From positions 48,534 to 112,533 of the forward strand of contig NZ_QTPP01000026.1 in the NCBI RefSeq assembly GCF_003853415.1: 64,000 nt of DNA. Reading direction: 5' to 3'. The notes beneath the pieces are model-generated. The model was not told the origin of the DNA and did no database searches. It saw only the letters and a list, made by a program, of their open reading frames with translations. Positions 40,072-49,924 of the stretch are shown one piece after another (within the stretch, counting starts at the first letter, position 1; each line of letters opens with the position of its first letter). This DNA is from Burkholderia sp. Bp9142 (GTDB lineage: Bacteria; Pseudomonadota; Gammaproteobacteria; Burkholderiales; Burkholderiaceae). The position numbers were made by a program, and so were the translations under genes.

Positions 40072-42345
40072 ATGATGAACAGGATTTCCATGAACAAGGC
40101 ATCCAACCCGTCACCCGAATCAGGCCTGGGCGACGAGCCGGAACTCGTGCGGTATGTCGATCTGCTGCTGACGAATCGTTGGCTGGTGGTCGGCATCGCG
40201 GCGGTCGTGTTTGCACTCGGCACCGCCTATGCATGGCTGGCGCGCCCGATCTACGAGTCGAATCTGCTGATTCAGGTCGAAGACGGCACGGGGGCGGCCG
40301 ACTCCCTGCTCGGTAGCGTGTCGTCGCTCTTCGACGCGAAGATCCAGGCGGCGGCCGAGATCGAGATCCTCCAGTCGAGGATGGTCGTCGGTCATGCCGT
40401 CAAGAACCTGCGCCTGTATATCGACGCAACGCCGAAGCGCTTCCCGTTGATCGGCAAGGCGATCGCCGCGCGCGCACACGGCCTGTCCCGTCCCGGTCTG
40501 TTCGGGTTCGGCGGATACGGCTGGGGTACCGAGTCGATCGATATCGGCACGTTCGACGTTCCGAGAGCCTTCGAGGGCGACGTATTCGAACTGACGGCAC
40601 TGCCCGGTGGCCGCTTCCGGCTGGAAAACGGCGATCTCGACCAGCCGATCGAAGGCGCACTCGGGCATCTCGTCGAATCGACGCAGGCCGGCGGCACGTT
40701 CCGGATCCGTGTCGATGCACTCCACGCGCGGCCGGGCGTGGTGTTCCGGGTGGAACGCCATTCCGAACTGAAGACGCTGCAGCAACTGCAGAAACACCTG
40801 AACGTGTCGGAGATTCGCAAGCAGAGCAACGTCATCAACGTGTCGCTGAAGGGTGAAGATCCCGATACGGTGGCGAACATCCTCAATACGATCGGCACCG
40901 CGTATGTCGCCCAGAACGTCAAGCGGAAATCGGCCGAGGCGGAGAAGTCCCTCGCGTTCCTCGAGAACGTCGCGCCGCAACTGAAGCAGAACCTGGAACA
41001 GGCCGAAGCGAAATTCAACGCGATGCGGCGCAAGCGCGGCACGTTCAATCTCGGCATCGAGGCGCAGGCCTACCTGCAGGACAGCATCGCCACCCAGGCG
41101 ACGCTGCTGGCGTTGCAGCAGAAGCGCGCGGAGGCGTCGACCCGGTTCACGGCCGGCCATCCCGAGATGCAGGCGCTCGATCGCCAGATCGAGGCCGCGA
41201 AGCAGAAGATCGATGGACTGTCGGCGCGCCTGCACGCGTTTCCCGATGTCGAACAGGACGAACTCCGGCTTCGACGCGACGTCGAGGTCGGCAACGAAAT
41301 GTATGTCGGCGTGCTGAACAACATCCAGCAGCTGAAGCTGGTGTCGGCCGGGAAGGTCGGCAACGTTCGCGAAGTGGACAACGCCCCCGTCCCGGAAGAA
41401 CCGGTCGAACCGCGCAAGGCGTTGATTCTCGCGCTGTCCGCCATTCTCGGCGTGATGCTGGGCGTCACGGCGGCGGTCGCGCGCGAAGCGCTGTTCGGCG
41501 GTGTCACGGACGCGGACGACATCGAGCGCCGCACCGGATTGAACGTCTACGGCACGATCCCCGATTCGGCGGCGCAGCGGGCTGCCGCGGCTTCGGCCGC
41601 CCGACGCGGGAGCGTCCCGTCGCTGCTCGCCGACGAGAACCCGTACGACCCCTCCATCGAGAGCCTGAAAAGCCTGCGCACGGCCCTCGGCCTGGCCCTG
41701 CTCGACGCGGACAACAACCGTGTGCTGCTGACCGGGCCGAGCCCCGGTGTCGGCAAGTCGTTCGTGTCTTCCAACCTGGCGGCCGTGATGGCCGCCGCCG
41801 GTCAGCGCGTGCTGCTGGTCGATGCGGACATGCGGCGCGGTCACCTGAACAAATCGTTCGACGTGCCGAGCGCGCCGGGGCTGTCGGACCTGCTGACGGG
41901 ACGCGTCTCGCTGCATGGCGCCACGCTGCGCGGCGTATCGAAGGGGCTGGACTTCATCCCGACGGGCGCCACTTCGCAGCACGCATCGGAGTTGCTGTTG
42001 GGCGAACCGACGATCCGGCTGCTCGACGAGATGAGCGCCGCCTACGACGTCGTGATCATCGACACGCCGCCGGTACTCGCGGTGTCGGACGCCAGCATTC
42101 TGGCGCCGCACTGCGCAACGACCCTCCTCGTGACGCGCGCCAGACAAACGACGATCGGCGAGATCGCCGAATCGTCGAAACAGCTGAACAGGATTTCGTC
42201 GGGCTTGCTCGGCGTCCTCTTCAACGGCGTCGATACGCGAGCATTCGGCTATCGCTCCCGATACGGGGCTTATCGATATGCGCCGTATGGCTCGACCGAC
42301 GCGAACGGCGACACGCCCGTCACGCGCGAGCGGGAGACGTCATGA
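40072..42345 (+). CDS. wzc: Wzc-type polysaccharide co-polymerase / BY-kinase
   Basis: 757 residues. Transmembrane helix about 37-57, a large periplasmic Wzz-like domain with coiled coil (about 290-410), second helix about 450-472, then the cytoplasmic tyrosine autokinase. The kinase has Walker A LLTGPSPGVGKSFVSSNLA, Walker A' VLLVDADMRRGHLNK and Walker B VVIIDTPPVLAVSD. The C-terminus carries five Tyr in AFGYRSRYGAYRYAPYGS, the phosphorylation cluster. It controls chain length and export with Wza and Wzb. Two adjacent ATGs (40072, 40075) are both usable. Confidence 0.96.
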   Translation: MMNRISMNKASNPSPESGLGDEPELVRYVDLLLTNRWLVVGIAAVVFALGTAYAWLARPIYESNLLIQVEDGTGAADSLLGSVSSLFDAKIQAAAEIEILQSRMVVGHAVKNLRLYIDATPKRFPLIGKAIAARAHGLSRPGLFGFGGYGWGTESIDIGTFDVPRAFEGDVFELTALPGGRFRLENGDLDQPIEGALGHLVESTQAGGTFRIRVDALHARPGVVFRVERHSELKTLQQLQKHLNVSEIRKQSNVINVSLKGEDPDTVANILNTIGTAYVAQNVKRKSAEAEKSLAFLENVAPQLKQNLEQAEAKFNAMRRKRGTFNLGIEAQAYLQDSIATQATLLALQQKRAEASTRFTAGHPEMQALDRQIEAAKQKIDGLSARLHAFPDVEQDELRLRRDVEVGNEMYVGVLNNIQQLKLVSAGKVGNVREVDNAPVPEEPVEPRKALILALSAILGVMLGVTAAVAREALFGGVTDADDIERRTGLNVYGTIPDSAAQRAAAASAARRGSVPSLLADENPYDPSIESLKSLRTALGLALLDADNNRVLLTGPSPGVGKSFVSSNLAAVMAAAGQRVLLVDADMRRGHLNKSFDVPSAPGLSDLLTGRVSLHGATLRGVSKGLDFIPTGATSQHASELLLGEPTIRLLDEMSAAYDVVIIDTPPVLAVSDASILAPHCATTLLVTRARQTTIGEIAESSKQLNRISSGLLGVLFNGVDTRAFGYRSRYGAYRYAPYGSTDANGDTPVTRERETS

Positions 42346-43403
42346 AGATCGTGCACGTCGTGGAAACCTGGGTGGGCGGCATTGCCACCTATGTCGGCGC
42401 GCTGGCTCGCGAGCAGATCGCGATGGGTAATGAAGTCCTGCTGATCTGCGATCCCGACAAGATGACCGGCACGGCCGGCGTCGAAGGACTGACGCTGATC
42501 GGATACCGGTCGAGCCGGCATCCGGCGCGCATCGCCGGGGTCGCGCGCGAGATCCGGGCGTTGCTGAAGGCCATCGGCCCGGATGTGATCCATTGCCACA
42601 GCACGTTCCCCGGCGTGTACGTGCGGCTGCTCCGGCATCGCCACGCGAAGGTCCTGTACACGCCCCACGCCTGGGCGTTCCTGAAGAAGGACGTCGGCAC
42701 CGTGACGCGGCTGGGCTATGCGCTGACGGAGCGCCTGCTGGCGACCCGATGCGACCGGATCGTCTGCATGTCGCTGGATGAATTGCGAGCGGCACGCAAG
42801 TACCGGCTGCCGATGTCGAAGGTCGACCTCGTCTATACGGGTATAGCCGGCGACGAGTCCGGGACCGCCCTCGATCGTCCGTCCGGCACATCGACGATAC
42901 GCGTCGGCTATTTCGGCCGCCTCGACTATCAGAAAGGTTTCGACGTCGTACTCGACGCCATGCCGGCGCTGCAGCCGGACATCGAGATCAACGTGTACGG
43001 CGTGGCGGTGCGCGGCGGCGTCGCGGCGGAGCGGGCCGGCGACGACCGGATCGTCTACCACGGCTGGGTCGATGCAGCCGCGACGAAGGCCGCCATGCAG
43101 GCGATGGACGTCGTGATCGTGCCATCCCGCTGGGAAGGGCTTGCACTCGTTCCGATCGAGGCGATGCGCGCCGGCAAGGTGCTCGTCGTCTCCGGCGAAA
43201 GCTCGCTGCCCGAGCAGGTGATCCATGGCTACAACGGGATCATCCTCACCGAGCTCACCGGGCAATGCCTCGCCGACAACCTGAACCGCCTGACGGTCGA
43301 CAAATGCCGGCGCATGGGTGAGAACGCCCGGCACGTATTCGACCAGACCTTCAGGCAGGAACATTTCCTGAAATCGCTGATGCGGATCTATGAACAAGCC
43401 TGA
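42342..43403 (+). CDS. GT4-type glycosyltransferase
   Basis: 353 residues, GT-B fold. N-terminal acceptor half: VVETWVGGIATYVGALARE, VIHCHSTFPGVYVRLL. Donor half: VGYFGRLDYQKGFDVVLDAM, then VIVPSRWEGLALVPIEAMRAG with the EX7E pair. It is a retaining transferase that adds one sugar to the lipid-linked unit; the donor cannot be told. Start overlaps the wzc stop (ATGA). Confidence 0.92.
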   Translation: MKIVHVVETWVGGIATYVGALAREQIAMGNEVLLICDPDKMTGTAGVEGLTLIGYRSSRHPARIAGVAREIRALLKAIGPDVIHCHSTFPGVYVRLLRHRHAKVLYTPHAWAFLKKDVGTVTRLGYALTERLLATRCDRIVCMSLDELRAARKYRLPMSKVDLVYTGIAGDESGTALDRPSGTSTIRVGYFGRLDYQKGFDVVLDAMPALQPDIEINVYGVAVRGGVAAERAGDDRIVYHGWVDAAATKAAMQAMDVVIVPSRWEGLALVPIEAMRAGKVLVVSGESSLPEQVIHGYNGIILTELTGQCLADNLNRLTVDKCRRMGENARHVFDQTFRQEHFLKSLMRIYEQA

Positions 43404-44484
43404 CGTTTATCTGCTGCACGCATACAGCTCGCGAAACAGCGGCGACGGCCTGCTGGTCAAGTTGAGCCTGAAGGCGATCCGCGCCGCCGGCATCGATGGC
43501 GTCGTCACGATCGTCTGCCTCGATCCGGCTTCGTTCCACGGCTATCTCGACGACGCGAACGTCCGCCTCTGGTCGCTGGCCCGTTTCTGCGTCGAATCGG
43601 TGCGCGGCTTCGGCCGCGCCAGGCCGGCGCTGTTCTTCGGCGTGGGCGGCGGCTACCTGCGCGCGTCCAGTGGCATGGAAGGCTGGAAATCGCTCGTCGC
43701 GCACGGCAGCCAGCTGGCCTGCACGGCGTTGCGGCGCTCGAAGCGATCGATCTATCTGCCGCAGAGCATCGGTCCGCTGCGGTCGCTGCCGGGCACCTTG
43801 CTGGCGGCGCTGGTGCGGCGTTGCGTCGACGTCGTGTTCCTGCGCGACGGCCAGAGCGTCGACGAGCTTGCGCATCCGCACGGCATTCGCACGGGCGATC
43901 TCGTCGTGCTCGAGATCGGCCGGACGCCACGCAGCGAGCCGGATGCGGAGCGCCCAGCCGAACACGCCCGCCCGATCCGGTTCGTGTTCCGCGACCTGAA
44001 GGGCAAACCGTATCGCGATGACTATGTCGCCCGTCTGCGTTGCGTCGCGAAGCGGCTGCCGGACGCGGGATTCGCGCTGCAAAGCAGCGGCCGCGGAAAC
44101 GGCGACGACACGTTCTATCGCGACACGTTCGGCATCGGGCAGGTCGACGACCTGGCGACGCTCGTCGCGCGGGAGCGTCCGGTGGTGGTCTCCGTCCGGC
44201 TGCACGGTAGCCTCGAAAGCGTGCTGGCCGGCGTGCCGAGCATTCATATCGCGTACGAACGAAAAGGCCGGGCCGCGTATGACGACCTCGGCCTGTCGCG
44301 CTACGTGGTGCACGCCAGCGACTTCGACGCGGACCGCGTCGCCGCACTGGCACGCGAGCTTGCGCGCGACGACAGCACGTACTGGCAGGCGCTGCGCACG
44401 GCAGGCGCGACTCGCTACAACGAGATGGTGGAAAGGATCCGTCATGAAATCGAGCAGTTCAATCACCTTTGTGATGGACGGTAA
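43390..44484 (+). CDS. Polysaccharide pyruvyl transferase family protein
   Basis: 364 residues. Family features: NSGDGLLVKLSLKAIRAAG near the N-terminus, LFFGVGGGYLRASSG, IYLPQSIGPLRSLPG, VFLRDGQSVDEL, and the late VVVSVRLHGSLESVLAGVPS with the RLHG motif. Such enzymes attach a pyruvate ketal from PEP to a sugar of the repeat unit, giving the polymer a negative charge. It overlaps the previous gene by 14 bp and the next by 41 bp. Confidence 0.92.
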   Translation: MNKPDVYLLHAYSSRNSGDGLLVKLSLKAIRAAGIDGVVTIVCLDPASFHGYLDDANVRLWSLARFCVESVRGFGRARPALFFGVGGGYLRASSGMEGWKSLVAHGSQLACTALRRSKRSIYLPQSIGPLRSLPGTLLAALVRRCVDVVFLRDGQSVDELAHPHGIRTGDLVVLEIGRTPRSEPDAERPAEHARPIRFVFRDLKGKPYRDDYVARLRCVAKRLPDAGFALQSSGRGNGDDTFYRDTFGIGQVDDLATLVARERPVVVSVRLHGSLESVLAGVPSIHIAYERKGRAAYDDLGLSRYVVHASDFDADRVAALARELARDDSTYWQALRTAGATRYNEMVERIRHEIEQFNHLCDGR

Positions 44485-45622
44485 TTTTTCGCGCGTCGGC
44501 GACGAAATCTACAGTCCGCATATGGGCCACGAGAAGTTCGCCGGCCGGTTCGCGCCGCATTTCGACGCGGTGCGGATCGTCGCCCGCGCGTTTCCGAAAG
44601 CCCGGCCGATCGGCTCCGTCGTAACCGGGCCGCGCACGTCGTTCGTCGACCTCGGCGCAGTTCGCGGCGGCCGCCGCTGGCTCGCCGGCTTGCCGCGCAC
44701 GGCGGCACGCCTGTGCCGCGTCATCCGGAGCGCGCAAACACTGATGATCCGCTTTCCGGGCAATGTGGCGACACTTGCACTCCTGCTGTGCTGGATCACG
44801 AGAAAGCCGTTCTCGGCCGAAATCGTTGCCGATCCGGAGGACTACTTCAGGAAGGGTGCGTCGAACCATCCGTTGCGCAGCGTCGCGAAATGGATCCATT
44901 GCAGCTCGACCGCGCTTGCCGCACGGCGCGCGCAGAGCGTGCGATACGTGACGGAAGCCTATTTGCAGGCGAAGTATCCGGCGCGCTCGCGTGCCGATTC
45001 GTTCGGCTTCAGCGACGCCTTCCTGCCGAACGCGCTCTTCGCGGCACGCGATCCCGACGCGCTCGCGCGGCCCGGGTCATTGAGGCTGATCAACGTCTCG
45101 ATGATGCATGACCGGAGCAAGGGACACGTGGCGCTGCTCGAAGCCGTGTCGCGCCTGAAGCGCAAGAACGTGGCCGTCGTCTTGACGCTCGTCGGCGACG
45201 GTGCATTGCGCGGGGAGCTGGAGGCGCTGGCACACGCGCTGGGCATCGCGAACGTCGTGAACTTCCGCGGACAGGTATCGTCGGAGACGGCCTGCGCGAC
45301 GGTCGCCGAGCACGATCTGTTCGTGCTGCCGTCGCTTCAGGAAGGAATGCCGCGCGCGATGCTGGAAGCGATGGCCGTCGGCACGCCGGTGCTCGGAACC
45401 GGCGTGGGCGGAATACCGGAAGTCCTGCCTGCGAGCGACGTGATCCGGGCCGGCTCGGTCGACGCGATCGTGGCCGCGGTCGAGGCAGTCGCGCTCGACC
45501 GCGCCCAGCTCGTCGACATGAGCATCAGGCAGCAGGCGAAAGCCGCCGAATTTTCCCATTCGGCGCTGCAGGAAAAATACGACGCGTACTGCCGTTACCT
45601 GGTCGAGCGATGCGCCGCCTGA
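44444..45622 (+). CDS. Glycosyltransferase, GT4 family
   Basis: 392 residues from the ATG at 44444, preceded by AAAGGA inside the pyruvyl transferase gene. The C-terminal donor domain is typical: LRLINVSMMHDRSKGHVALLEA, VLTLVGDGALRGELEALA, VNFRGQVSS, and FVLPSLQEGMPRAMLEAMAVG with the EX7E pair. The N-terminal half is divergent. Only this and one other glycosyltransferase are in the operon, so with the priming sugar the repeat unit is probably short. Confidence 0.92.
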   Translation: MKSSSSITFVMDGNFSRVGDEIYSPHMGHEKFAGRFAPHFDAVRIVARAFPKARPIGSVVTGPRTSFVDLGAVRGGRRWLAGLPRTAARLCRVIRSAQTLMIRFPGNVATLALLLCWITRKPFSAEIVADPEDYFRKGASNHPLRSVAKWIHCSSTALAARRAQSVRYVTEAYLQAKYPARSRADSFGFSDAFLPNALFAARDPDALARPGSLRLINVSMMHDRSKGHVALLEAVSRLKRKNVAVVLTLVGDGALRGELEALAHALGIANVVNFRGQVSSETACATVAEHDLFVLPSLQEGMPRAMLEAMAVGTPVLGTGVGGIPEVLPASDVIRAGSVDAIVAAVEAVALDRAQLVDMSIRQQAKAAEFSHSALQEKYDAYCRYLVERCAA

Positions 45623-46899
45623 ACGTCGACCTGATCCATGTCGCCGCCAGCGCCGGATTGCCGGCACTGGTGAATTTCGTCGTGGCGGCACTGGCGCTGC
45701 ATCTCCTCGACCCCATGCTCGTCGGGCGCTCGTATGCGTTGCTGGCCCTGTTCTACGTCGCCATCGACGCCTTCAACTTCGGTTCCGCGCGCATCTATAC
45801 GATCGATCGCATCCGGGCGCGGTTTCCGAACCTGCTTCGGCTCGACTGCCTCAGCGCATTCGGCTCGACCGTGCTGTTCTGTCTGGCTTGCGCGCTGCTG
45901 GGCCGGACCGGCTCGATCGCGCTGCCGAACTGGACCGCCGTGCTCGTGCTCGCGCCCGTGTGTTACGGGCTGTCGCACTTTGCGCTCGGTTTCTTCAGGG
46001 TGACCAGGCGCAATGGCGTCGTGCTGGTCATCTCGACGATCTCGGCGCTTTCGCGCCTGGCTGTCATCGCCGTGCTCGCCGAATACCACGGCTTGCGCGG
46101 CCATTTTCCCGATCTGCTGCTGCTGGTCGAGGCCGCGTATGGCGCGCTGCTGCTGGGTGCCTACCTGTGGGTGACGCGTCGCGGCACGACCGGTCTCGAG
46201 CCAGGCCGATATCCGGCAACCGGGGCGAGCGGGCTGCGCTGGTATCGCGACTTTATCGTGCAGGCGCGCGGCGACATGCTGAGCAGCTGGTATGCGAACG
46301 CGGTGCTGTCCGGTGCCAAGCACCTCGACGTCCTGATCGTTTCCGCCGTCGCGGGGCCAGCCGGTGCCGCGCTGTATCGCGTCGCCAAAGGCTTCAACAA
46401 TCTCGCCTTCAATTTCGGACAGTCGTTTTCGCTGGCGATCGGCGGAAACGGCGAGCGTGTGTTGCGGCTGATCGGCGGTATCCGGCTCGGGCGCAAGCTC
46501 GTGGCGAGCGTGCTGGCATGCTGGGGCGTGCTGGCCGCCGCAGCGTACGCGCTGCTGGAGATCCGTCTGTTTCCGGTTCATTCGCTCGGGGGCCGGGCCA
46601 GTCAGTTTGCATTCGTGTTCGCCGTGCTGCTGGGCGCGTGCCTGGTGTTTCTCTGCAGGATTCTGTCACTGTGGCTGTATGCGCGAAGCCGGCAAGCCTT
46701 CGTGAAGATGGCGTCGTTCGAGGCCGTCCTCACGCTTGCGCTGGTCGCGGCACTCGGCTGGAAGTTCGGCGCCTATGGCGCGATTTGCGGCGTCGGCACG
46801 GCGGCGTTCATCATCCTGGCGTCGTCATGTGTCCTGCTGACGGGTCATGCCCTGCCAGCCGCGCCGCTTCCGGCGGGCGCCGAGCGGGAGCAGCCATGA
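45610..46899 (+). CDS. wzx: Wzx-like flippase (MOP superfamily)
   Basis: 429 residues with about 12 predicted membrane helices (for example LPALVNFVVAALALHLL, VLVLAPVCYGLSHFALGFF, LVASVLACWGVLAAAAYALL). No soluble domain. The size, helix count and place between glycosyltransferase and polymerase genes fit a flippase that moves the lipid-linked repeat unit to the periplasmic face. It overlaps the upstream gene by 13 bp and the downstream one by 4 bp. Sequence identity within this family is low, so the call rests on topology and context. Confidence 0.85.
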   Translation: MRRLNVDLIHVAASAGLPALVNFVVAALALHLLDPMLVGRSYALLALFYVAIDAFNFGSARIYTIDRIRARFPNLLRLDCLSAFGSTVLFCLACALLGRTGSIALPNWTAVLVLAPVCYGLSHFALGFFRVTRRNGVVLVISTISALSRLAVIAVLAEYHGLRGHFPDLLLLVEAAYGALLLGAYLWVTRRGTTGLEPGRYPATGASGLRWYRDFIVQARGDMLSSWYANAVLSGAKHLDVLIVSAVAGPAGAALYRVAKGFNNLAFNFGQSFSLAIGGNGERVLRLIGGIRLGRKLVASVLACWGVLAAAAYALLEIRLFPVHSLGGRASQFAFVFAVLLGACLVFLCRILSLWLYARSRQAFVKMASFEAVLTLALVAALGWKFGAYGAICGVGTAAFIILASSCVLLTGHALPAAPLPAGAEREQP

Positions 46900-48263
46900 A
46901 ACGGCGATCCTTCATCACGACGACGGTCGCGGCCGCGCTGACCCCTGGCGGGCTGCTTCGCGCACGTACCGGCGAGACGAGCGCCGCGCCGGGCACGCGG
47001 CGGGTTTTCGCACACTACATGGTGGCCTGGCCGAGAGGCGGAAAGGCGGCCGGCCCCGAACAGTATGCACAGGAAATGCGTGATGCGATGGCGGCCGGCA
47101 TCGACGGCTTCGCACTGAATTGCGGCGGGTGGGACGCTTCCGAGCCGTACTACAAGCGGCGGGTCGAGACGATCTACAACACCGCCGACCGGTTCGACGG
47201 GGCGTTCAGGTTGTTCGTGTCCGCCGACGGCAATGCACAGGACGAACTCGAGGACATCGTCCGGACCGTTCGCGGACGCCTTGCGCAGTTGACGGTGGAC
47301 GGACGGCCCGTGCTGTCCGCGTACGCGCTGGGCGGGCGGCACGGCACCCGTGCACGATCGCTGATCGAGACCGCCAGACGCCTCGGTGCGTATTTTGTCC
47401 CGCATCTGTCTCCGCGCACCGGCGAACGGGAAATCGACGCGAACGTGGCGGCCGAGATCGTCCGGCAAATCCGCTCCGCGGACGGCTATTTCTATTTCGG
47501 TGCGGCGGGCGCACCGTCATTGCTGGCCCGCTCCACGCGCGCACTGGCCCCGGCCCTGCACAGCGCCGGCAAGGTCTTCATGGCCCCGGTGACGCCGTAC
47601 TACCGGGGTTTGCCGCAAGGCACGAACTACCGCGCGTTCGAGACGCTCGGGTTTGCCGGCATGGCGGAGGAATGGCGCGCGGCGATCGAGTCCCGCGCGA
47701 CCTGGGTGCAGATCGTGACCTGGAACGACTGGGCTGAATCGACGTATGTCGCGCCGACCGGGGCAGCCCGGCAGGCCTGCGTGTATGACGCGCGCTTCGG
47801 CCCGATCCTGAGCCACGAAGGCTATCTGCGCGCGTCGCGTCATTACATCCGCTGGTTCAAGACGGGCATCGAACCGCCGATCGTGCGCGACGAGCTGTTC
47901 TTTTTCTATCGTCCGCGTCCGGCCGGGCAAGGCGACGCTGCCGCCCATGGTCCGTCGGCGTCGACATACGGGTCGCCGCGCACGCCGCAAGGGCCGCTCG
48001 TCGATCGCATATTCGTGTGTGTATTCCTGACCGGCCCCGCTGTGCTGACAATCGGCCAGAACGCGCGCGCGGACCGCCGGCCGCTACCGGCCGGAATTTC
48101 GTTTGTCGATGTCCCGAGCACGCCCGGGCGGCCGACGTTCTCGATCGTTCGCAACGAGCAGGTCGTGCTCGAGTATGCGGGCGAGCTGGTGGTGGCAGAG
48201 CCCGGCGGCGGCAGCCAGTACGGCTACTACAGCGGTTGGGCGCCCCAGGGACAGTCCCGATGA
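46896..48263 (+). CDS. GH71-like glycoside hydrolase (alpha-1,3-glucanase family), Tat-exported
   Basis: 455 residues. The N-terminus MKRRSFITTTVAAALTPGG has a twin-arginine signal. The body is clearly of the GH71 type: VFAHYMVAWPRGG, MAAGIDGFALNCGGWD, FDGAFRLFVSADGNAQD, KVFMAPVTPYYRGLPQG, and VQIVTWNDWAESTYVAP. A beta-rich C-terminal region (about 355-455) follows. GH71 enzymes, best known from fungi, cleave alpha-1,3-glucan. In an operon for polymer production it may trim or release the exopolysaccharide in the periplasm. ATGA overlaps join it to both neighbours. Confidence 0.85.
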   Translation: MKRRSFITTTVAAALTPGGLLRARTGETSAAPGTRRVFAHYMVAWPRGGKAAGPEQYAQEMRDAMAAGIDGFALNCGGWDASEPYYKRRVETIYNTADRFDGAFRLFVSADGNAQDELEDIVRTVRGRLAQLTVDGRPVLSAYALGGRHGTRARSLIETARRLGAYFVPHLSPRTGEREIDANVAAEIVRQIRSADGYFYFGAAGAPSLLARSTRALAPALHSAGKVFMAPVTPYYRGLPQGTNYRAFETLGFAGMAEEWRAAIESRATWVQIVTWNDWAESTYVAPTGAARQACVYDARFGPILSHEGYLRASRHYIRWFKTGIEPPIVRDELFFFYRPRPAGQGDAAAHGPSASTYGSPRTPQGPLVDRIFVCVFLTGPAVLTIGQNARADRRPLPAGISFVDVPSTPGRPTFSIVRNEQVVLEYAGELVVAEPGGGSQYGYYSGWAPQGQSR

Positions 48264-49738
48264 ATCCCTTGCGTTCGAACATCGAGATGCGCCCCAAAGG
48301 CCATCACCGGCACATGATGCGGACGACGTTCGCCGTCGGCGCGCTTGCCGCGATCGTCGTGGCCCTGCTGTTGACCGGGCGCATGCATGGCGTGCTGCTG
48401 CTACTGAACGGCACGCTGTTGCTGGCGATCGCCGGCATTCGGCCGAGAACCCCGACCGTACGCTGGTTCCGGATCTTTCTGTTCTTCATTCTCGGCGTAT
48501 TCCCGCTGTGGCAACTGCTGGCGGGAGACGAGATCTATCTGCGACTGTTGCCGCAAGACGATCCGGCCGTCGCGCTCTGGTATTTCCTGAGCCTCGCCGG
48601 CGTGCTGGTCGTCAAGCTGACGCTCGACGTCAACGCGCGCCGCCTCGGCAACCCCGTATTTCGGTTCGAACCGGGCGTGCGGGTCAGCGGCCTCGCCAGT
48701 CTGTTCGCGTGTCTGTCCCTCGGTGCGCTCGCTTTCATCTACGTCAAGCTGGGCGGTTACGCACGAATCGCCGAGCTGTATGACATGCGGGTCGAGCAAA
48801 CGGGCACCGACAACGATCCGTTTCGCGGCTTGGGGGTCATTCAGGCGCTGGCCAACACCTCGCCGCTGTGGATATTCGTTTGCCTCACGATGCGACGCCG
48901 CCGCAGCGTCGTGCTGACCGTGGTGGCCTTCGTTCAGCTCGGCGTGCTGGGCTGGCTCTCTTCCGGCATCGCCGGGAGTCGTCAGGGTGTCGTCTTCGTG
49001 CTGGTGTTCGCACTGTTCATTTATCACGGCTTCGTCGCTCGAATCGGTCCGCGTACGATCAAGATCGCCGGTACCGGCGTGGCGCTGACCGGCCTGCTGC
49101 TGATGCCGTTGAAATTCGGCCTCGGCTACAACGACATTGCGAATCTGTCGCAGCGGTTTGCCGAGCAGCGCGATCTCGAGTTGAGCATGGGACCGGTCAG
49201 CGTGTTCCTGTTTCGTGACCTGTCGCGCTTCGACGTGCAGGCACTGGCGATCGATACGGTCGCGCAACCGGCCTATGCCTACCCGATGGGGCGAAGCTTC
49301 GCCGGTGCGCTCGCGTCGATCGTCCCAAGTGCGCTGTGGAGCAACCGGCCCGACACGTTCGCGCTGGAAAAATCCCGGATCGTTCGCGATCTCGAACGCA
49401 CCGCGCTCGACAAGACGACCCTGTTGTTCGGCATGCCCGGGGAGTTCCTGGTGAACTTCGGTATCGCGGGATTCGTCTTGTCGTTTGCGATTCCCGCCAT
49501 TCTGCTTGTCGTGCAGAACAACACCGGAATCCGCGCTCGCAGATGGCTGCCCCTGCGGGCCGTGATGTGGCCGCTGCCGTTCCTGTTCTTTCTGTTCGAT
49601 TCGAACGTGATCGTGTACTACACGGTGCGATGGGTCCTGCTGTTCGGCCTGCCGATGGCGTTCGTGCTCCGGCAACCGCGACGATCGCGCGGCGACGCGA
49701 ATGATTCATGCACGCATGGCGTGCGGGTTCGCGGTTAG
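48260..49738 (+). CDS. wzy: Wzy-like polysaccharide polymerase
   Basis: 492 residues with about 10-12 membrane helices and a large periplasmic loop in the C-terminal half (about 290-400). Helices include TFAVGALAAIVVALLLTG, FLFFILGVFPLWQLLAG and GFVLSFAIPAILLVV. The segment PMGRSFAGALASIVPSALW with conserved Arg and Pro resembles O-antigen and EPS polymerases. It should link repeat units in the periplasm. It is the last gene of the operon, joined to the GH71 gene by an ATGA overlap. No strong terminator was seen after it. Confidence 0.85.
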   Translation: MNPLRSNIEMRPKGHHRHMMRTTFAVGALAAIVVALLLTGRMHGVLLLLNGTLLLAIAGIRPRTPTVRWFRIFLFFILGVFPLWQLLAGDEIYLRLLPQDDPAVALWYFLSLAGVLVVKLTLDVNARRLGNPVFRFEPGVRVSGLASLFACLSLGALAFIYVKLGGYARIAELYDMRVEQTGTDNDPFRGLGVIQALANTSPLWIFVCLTMRRRRSVVLTVVAFVQLGVLGWLSSGIAGSRQGVVFVLVFALFIYHGFVARIGPRTIKIAGTGVALTGLLLMPLKFGLGYNDIANLSQRFAEQRDLELSMGPVSVFLFRDLSRFDVQALAIDTVAQPAYAYPMGRSFAGALASIVPSALWSNRPDTFALEKSRIVRDLERTALDKTTLLFGMPGEFLVNFGIAGFVLSFAIPAILLVVQNNTGIRARRWLPLRAVMWPLPFLFFLFDSNVIVYYTVRWVLLFGLPMAFVLRQPRRSRGDANDSCTHGVRVRG

Positions 49739-49924
49739 TCTCCCCCGAACCGGCGTCCGGCCTCGCTGAACCGCCCACTCCGCCGGGTATTGCCGGCGGC
49801 ACCGACGGCGTCGGACATCCGGGAGAACGGCCGGCGATGAAGCCATAGCACTTACATAGCGCTTATCGACTCGCTCGCGCCGCCGATCCGAGGACGATCC
49901 TGCGTCGCGGCACGTCTCCCGACC

